From positions 345,282 through 409,281 of the forward strand of contig QMIT01000003.1 in assembly GCA_024434115.1 (NCBI GenBank): a DNA stretch of 64,000 nt, written 5' to 3'. The position numbers and the translations under genes are program-made. How positions within the stretch are numbered: the stretch's first letter is position 1; the number at the start of each line of letters is the position of its first letter. Of this stretch, positions 61,551 through 64,000 are shown one piece after another. The notes under the pieces are model-generated. The model did no database searches, was not told the origin of the DNA, and saw only the letters and a list, made by a program, of their open reading frames with translations. The stretch is from Chloroflexota bacterium. Lineage in GTDB: Bacteria > Chloroflexota > Anaerolineae > Aggregatilineales > J027.

Positions 61551-62593
61551 GTCGGTTGCAAGTCGGCATTGTAGGGGCATCGGGCTATACAGGCGGGGAA
61601 TTGTTACGGTTGCTCAGTCAGCACCCACAAGTAGAGGTTATGCAGGTGACGGCGGGGCGCAACGTGGGCAAGTTTGTCCACAACGTCCATCCCCATTTGC
61701 GCGGGCAATTGAATCTGCAATTTATCGCGGAGGAGGCTCTGCAACCCTGCGACGTATTATTCCTTGCCTTGCCACACGGCCAAGCCCAACAATCCATCGA
61801 ACACTACGCCACCCTCGCCCCACGTATAATTGACCTCAGCGCCGATTTCCGCCTCCACAACCCCGCCGATTACGCCACCACCTATGCCAATGACCATTCT
61901 GCACCCGCGTGGTTAGAGCGTTTTGTCTATGGTCTGCCGGAAATTAACCGCCAAGCCTTGATCGGCGCAAATTACGCCAGTGGGGTTGGCTGCAACGCGA
62001 CGGCAACCACATTGGCATTGTGGGCATTGGTAAAAGCCGGGATTTTGAACGCCGACCAACCGATTTTTGCCGATATTAAGGTGGGCAGCAGTGAGGCTGG
62101 CAGCACACCTACCCCCGCCAGCCATCACCCGGCCCGCAGCGGCATCGTGCGCCCCTTCCAACTGACCGGACATCGGCATGAGGCCGAAGTGTGTCAAGCC
62201 CTACGCGATTGTGGGGACTTTGATGTGCGGATGGCGGTGACGAGTGTTGAAATGGTGCGCGGGGTGGCAGTAGCGGTGCATGTCACTCTCCCTACCGGAC
62301 TACGCGAACGGGATTTGTGGCAGGCCTATCGCGGCGCATGGAAGGGTGAGCCATTTGTCCGTATCGTGCATGAACAGGACGGCCTACATCGTCACCCTGA
62401 GCCGCGTTTGTTGGCAGGCACGAATTATGCCGATGTCGGGTGGGAATATGACCCCGCCACCGGACGCACGGTACTGCTGGCGGCGATTGACAATCTAGGT
62501 AAGGGCGCGGCGGGAAGTGCCGTGCAGTGCATGAATTTGATGTGTGGATTTGACGAAACAACCGCATTGACCTTTGGGGGGATTTATCCATGA
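61547..62593 (+). CDS. lysY: LysW-aminoadipyl/glutamyl-phosphate reductase
   Basis: 348 residues, ArgC-like. [20 protein letters not shown] (NADPH loop), [23 protein letters not shown], the catalytic Cys in [13 protein letters not shown], and [20 protein letters not shown] with HRHEAEV. It reduces the LysW-bound acyl phosphate to the aldehyde. Its overlap with lysX and lysZ (ATGA) places it in the LysW route rather than acetylated arginine synthesis. Confidence 0.93.
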   Translation: MSRLQVGIVGASGYTGGELLRLLSQHPQVEVMQVTAGRNVGKFVHNVHPHLRGQLNLQFIAEEALQPCDVLFLALPHGQAQQSIEHYATLAPRIIDLSADFRLHNPADYATTYANDHSAPAWLERFVYGLPEINRQALIGANYASGVGCNATATTLALWALVKAGILNADQPIFADIKVGSSEAGSTPTPASHHPARSGIVRPFQLTGHRHEAEVCQALRDCGDFDVRMAVTSVEMVRGVAVAVHVTLPTGLRERDLWQAYRGAWKGEPFVRIVHEQDGLHRHPEPRLLAGTNYADVGWEYDPATGRTVLLAAIDNLGKGAAGSAVQCMNLMCGFDETTALTFGGIYP

Positions 62594-63408
62594 CCTATGT
62601 ATTGAAAATTGGGGGCGGTGCTGGGGTTGACCATCACGCCGTCCTCCGAAATTTAGCTGAACGCATTCAAACTGGTGAACGCTGGGTGTTGGTACATGGC
62701 ACAAGCGCCGCCGCCAACGAATTAGCCGCCCGCTTGGGGGTTGAGGTGCGTACCATCACCAACCCCGGCGGGCATGTCAGCCGCTACACGGATGCCCAAA
62801 TGATCGGCATTTATGGGATGGCAGCCGCCTCGGTAAACCAACACCTGTGTGCTGAATTATCGGGCTATGGGGTCCGGGTGGTCGGCTTAACTGGCCCAAC
62901 CGTCATCAGTGCCCAACGCAAGCAGGCCATCCGCGCTATCCAAAATGGACGGCCTGTGGTCATTCGGGATGATTTTTCGGGCCGTATCACAGGCATTGAC
63001 CACGATTTGCTTGAATCTTTATTGGATGCAGGCTACACCCCGGTGATCGCACCGTTGGCAATTGGCGAAGCAGGTGAATCATTGAACGTGGATGGAGATT
63101 TAATCGCCGCCACCGCTGCCCGTGCGCTTAATGCTGACCTGCTGATGATTTTAAGCAACGTCCCCGGCTTGCTGCGTGATGTGAATGACCCTACCTCGGT
63201 GATTGAACATTTCGCCTTGCATGAGATTGAGCGTTATGAAAATTTCGCGGTGGGTCGCATGAAGAAAAAATTATTGGCAGCGCGGGAAGCGACTATCGAG
63301 CAGGTTATTTTAGCCGATTCACGACTGGAAAATCCGATTGACGCGGCGATGGCTGGCTCTGGCACACATATTTGGCGGGAGGAGCAGCATGTTGGACACC
63401 ACGCTTGA
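62590..63408 (+). CDS. lysZ: LysW-aminoadipate/glutamate kinase
   Basis: 272 residues, amino-acid kinase (ArgB-like) fold. YVLKIGGGAGVDHHAVLRNL, LVHGTSAAANELAARLG, NVDGDLIAATAARALNADLL, LSNVPGLLRDVND and FAVGRMKKKLLAAREA are the family landmarks. It phosphorylates the side-chain carboxylate of the LysW-bound substrate. Its 3' end overlaps lysJ by 20 nt. Confidence 0.94.
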   Translation: MTYVLKIGGGAGVDHHAVLRNLAERIQTGERWVLVHGTSAAANELAARLGVEVRTITNPGGHVSRYTDAQMIGIYGMAAASVNQHLCAELSGYGVRVVGLTGPTVISAQRKQAIRAIQNGRPVVIRDDFSGRITGIDHDLLESLLDAGYTPVIAPLAIGEAGESLNVDGDLIAATAARALNADLLMILSNVPGLLRDVNDPTSVIEHFALHEIERYENFAVGRMKKKLLAAREATIEQVILADSRLENPIDAAMAGSGTHIWREEQHVGHHA

Positions 63409-64000
63409 TACCGTTGCCCTCGAACAGAGCCACACCAGCGGTGTCTACATGAAGCGCGACCTGCAAATTGTGCGCGGCGAAGGGGCTTATCTATACGATG
63501 CGACAGGCCGACGTTACCTAGATTGCGTCGGAGGACAGGGAACGGCGAATTTAGGCCATGCCCACCCCGCGATTGTCGCCGCTATCCAGCAGCAGGCCGC
63601 TGAACTCATTTCCTGCCCGGAACTTTTTCATAATCCTGTGCGTGCCCATTATCAAGCCGCTTTGTGTGAGGCTGCTGGCATGAATCGTGTCTTTCTTTGC
63701 AATAGCGGAGCCGAATCAGTTGAGGCGGCTATCAAATTTGCGCGGGCCAGCACCGGACGGACAAACATTATCTCGACCATGCGCGGGTTTCATGGGCGCA
63801 CGTTTGGTGCCCTCAGCGTGACATGGAACAAATCCTACCGCGAACCTGTTGAACCACTCGTGCCGGGGGTCAATTTTGTGCCGTTCAATAATATCGAGCG
63901 CTTGCAGACTGCGCTGAATGACTCGGTAGCAGCGGTAATTGTTGAAGTTGTGCAGGGCGAAGGCGGGGTCTATCCAGCCGAACAAGGGTATTTGCAGGCC
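63389..64000 (+). CDS. lysJ: LysW-aminoadipate semialdehyde aminotransferase, 3' end cut by window edge
   Basis: 204 residues are visible from ATG 63389 (SD GGAGGAG 4 nt upstream, inside lysZ). Class III aminotransferase (ArgD-like): GAYLYDATGRRYLDCVGGQG, NLGHAHPAIVAAI, VFLCNSGAESVEAAIKFARA (PLP phosphate-binding), GFHGRTFGALSVTWN and VVQGEGGVYPA. It turns the bound semialdehyde into LysW-lysine or LysW-ornithine. LysK, which releases the product, is not in the window. Confidence 0.95.
   Translation, partial: MLDTTLDTVALEQSHTSGVYMKRDLQIVRGEGAYLYDATGRRYLDCVGGQGTANLGHAHPAIVAAIQQQAAELISCPELFHNPVRAHYQAALCEAAGMNRVFLCNSGAESVEAAIKFARASTGRTNIISTMRGFHGRTFGALSVTWNKSYREPVEPLVPGVNFVPFNNIERLQTALNDSVAAVIVEVVQGEGGVYPAEQGYLQA

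Noticed and set aside
1-64000. CRISPR array, tRNA, rRNA, IS element or prophage
   Set aside because: No regularly spaced direct repeats, cloverleaf sequences, transposase/integrase motifs or structural phage genes were seen in reading both strands.

Overview
The window looks like a chromosomal piece of an aerobic, mesophilic member of the Chloroflexota (Anaerolineae-like). This placement is an inference from gene content: a LysW amino-group-carrier operon (shared with Deinococcus-Thermus and some archaea), a branched-chain 2-oxoacid dehydrogenase, an oxygen-dependent phenylacetyl-CoA (paa) cluster, a large kinase-nSTAND-WD40 protein, a DUF4388 protein paired with a small GTPase, and Pro/Thr-rich linkers in exported proteins. 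I saw no rRNA, tRNA, CRISPR array, insertion sequence or phage gene. Both edges cut genes: a GNAT acetyltransferase at the left and lysJ at the right. Layout. 1-5.6 kb: partial acetyltransferase, a DUF4258/DUF2283 toxin-antitoxin-like pair, then the bkd operon (E1 alpha, E1 beta, E2) on the minus strand with its own promoter and a terminator shared with the convergent pair. 5.8-11.3 kb: a giant Ser/Thr kinase-nSTAND-WD40 protein and an AT-rich orphan gene. 11.3-20.9 kb: a phenylacetate beta-oxidation and epoxidase cluster (thiolase, crotonases, paaA, a doubled paaB, paaC, paaD, paaF, paaG, paaH). It is interrupted by accessory genes: an XisH-XisI pair and a Uma2 nuclease-like gene. paaE is not present. 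21.1-29.3 kb: a two-gene unit encoding a kinase-like/SF1-helicase fusion of about 2075 residues and a PLD-like protein with a degenerate HKD motif. The domain layout matches the type I Mokosh anti-phage system, but with an unusually long coiled-coil insertion and altered catalytic residues in the kinase and nuclease parts. This is the most system-like accessory locus in the window. 29.3-34.7 kb: regulators (ArsR type, pseudo-receiver, LysR), metK under a SAM-I riboswitch, and small membrane proteins. 34.9-47.6 kb: a cell-surface block with a Yip1-like membrane protein, a MacB-type ABC ATPase, an exported TIG/CARDB protein, an FtsX/MacB-type permease, a secreted propeller-like protein and a thioester alpha-2-macroglobulin. 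47.8-57.6 kb: housekeeping singletons (methyltransferase, Nudix, WecA-like transferase, uracil phosphoribosyltransferase, DUF4388/GTPase pair, hydrolase, AlaX, pcm, isocitrate lyase). 57.8-60.1 kb: two-component pair, ECF sigma factor and zinc-finger anti-sigma. 60.1-64 kb: the lysW-lysX-lysY-lysZ-lysJ operon. It is preceded by a consensus promoter and a leader of about 380 nt that contains at least two short peptides carrying the pattern KKxKKxNxR, each followed by a terminator-like hairpin. I read this as a tandem Lys/Arg-codon transcription attenuator; with the Mokosh-like locus it is the main discovery candidate.
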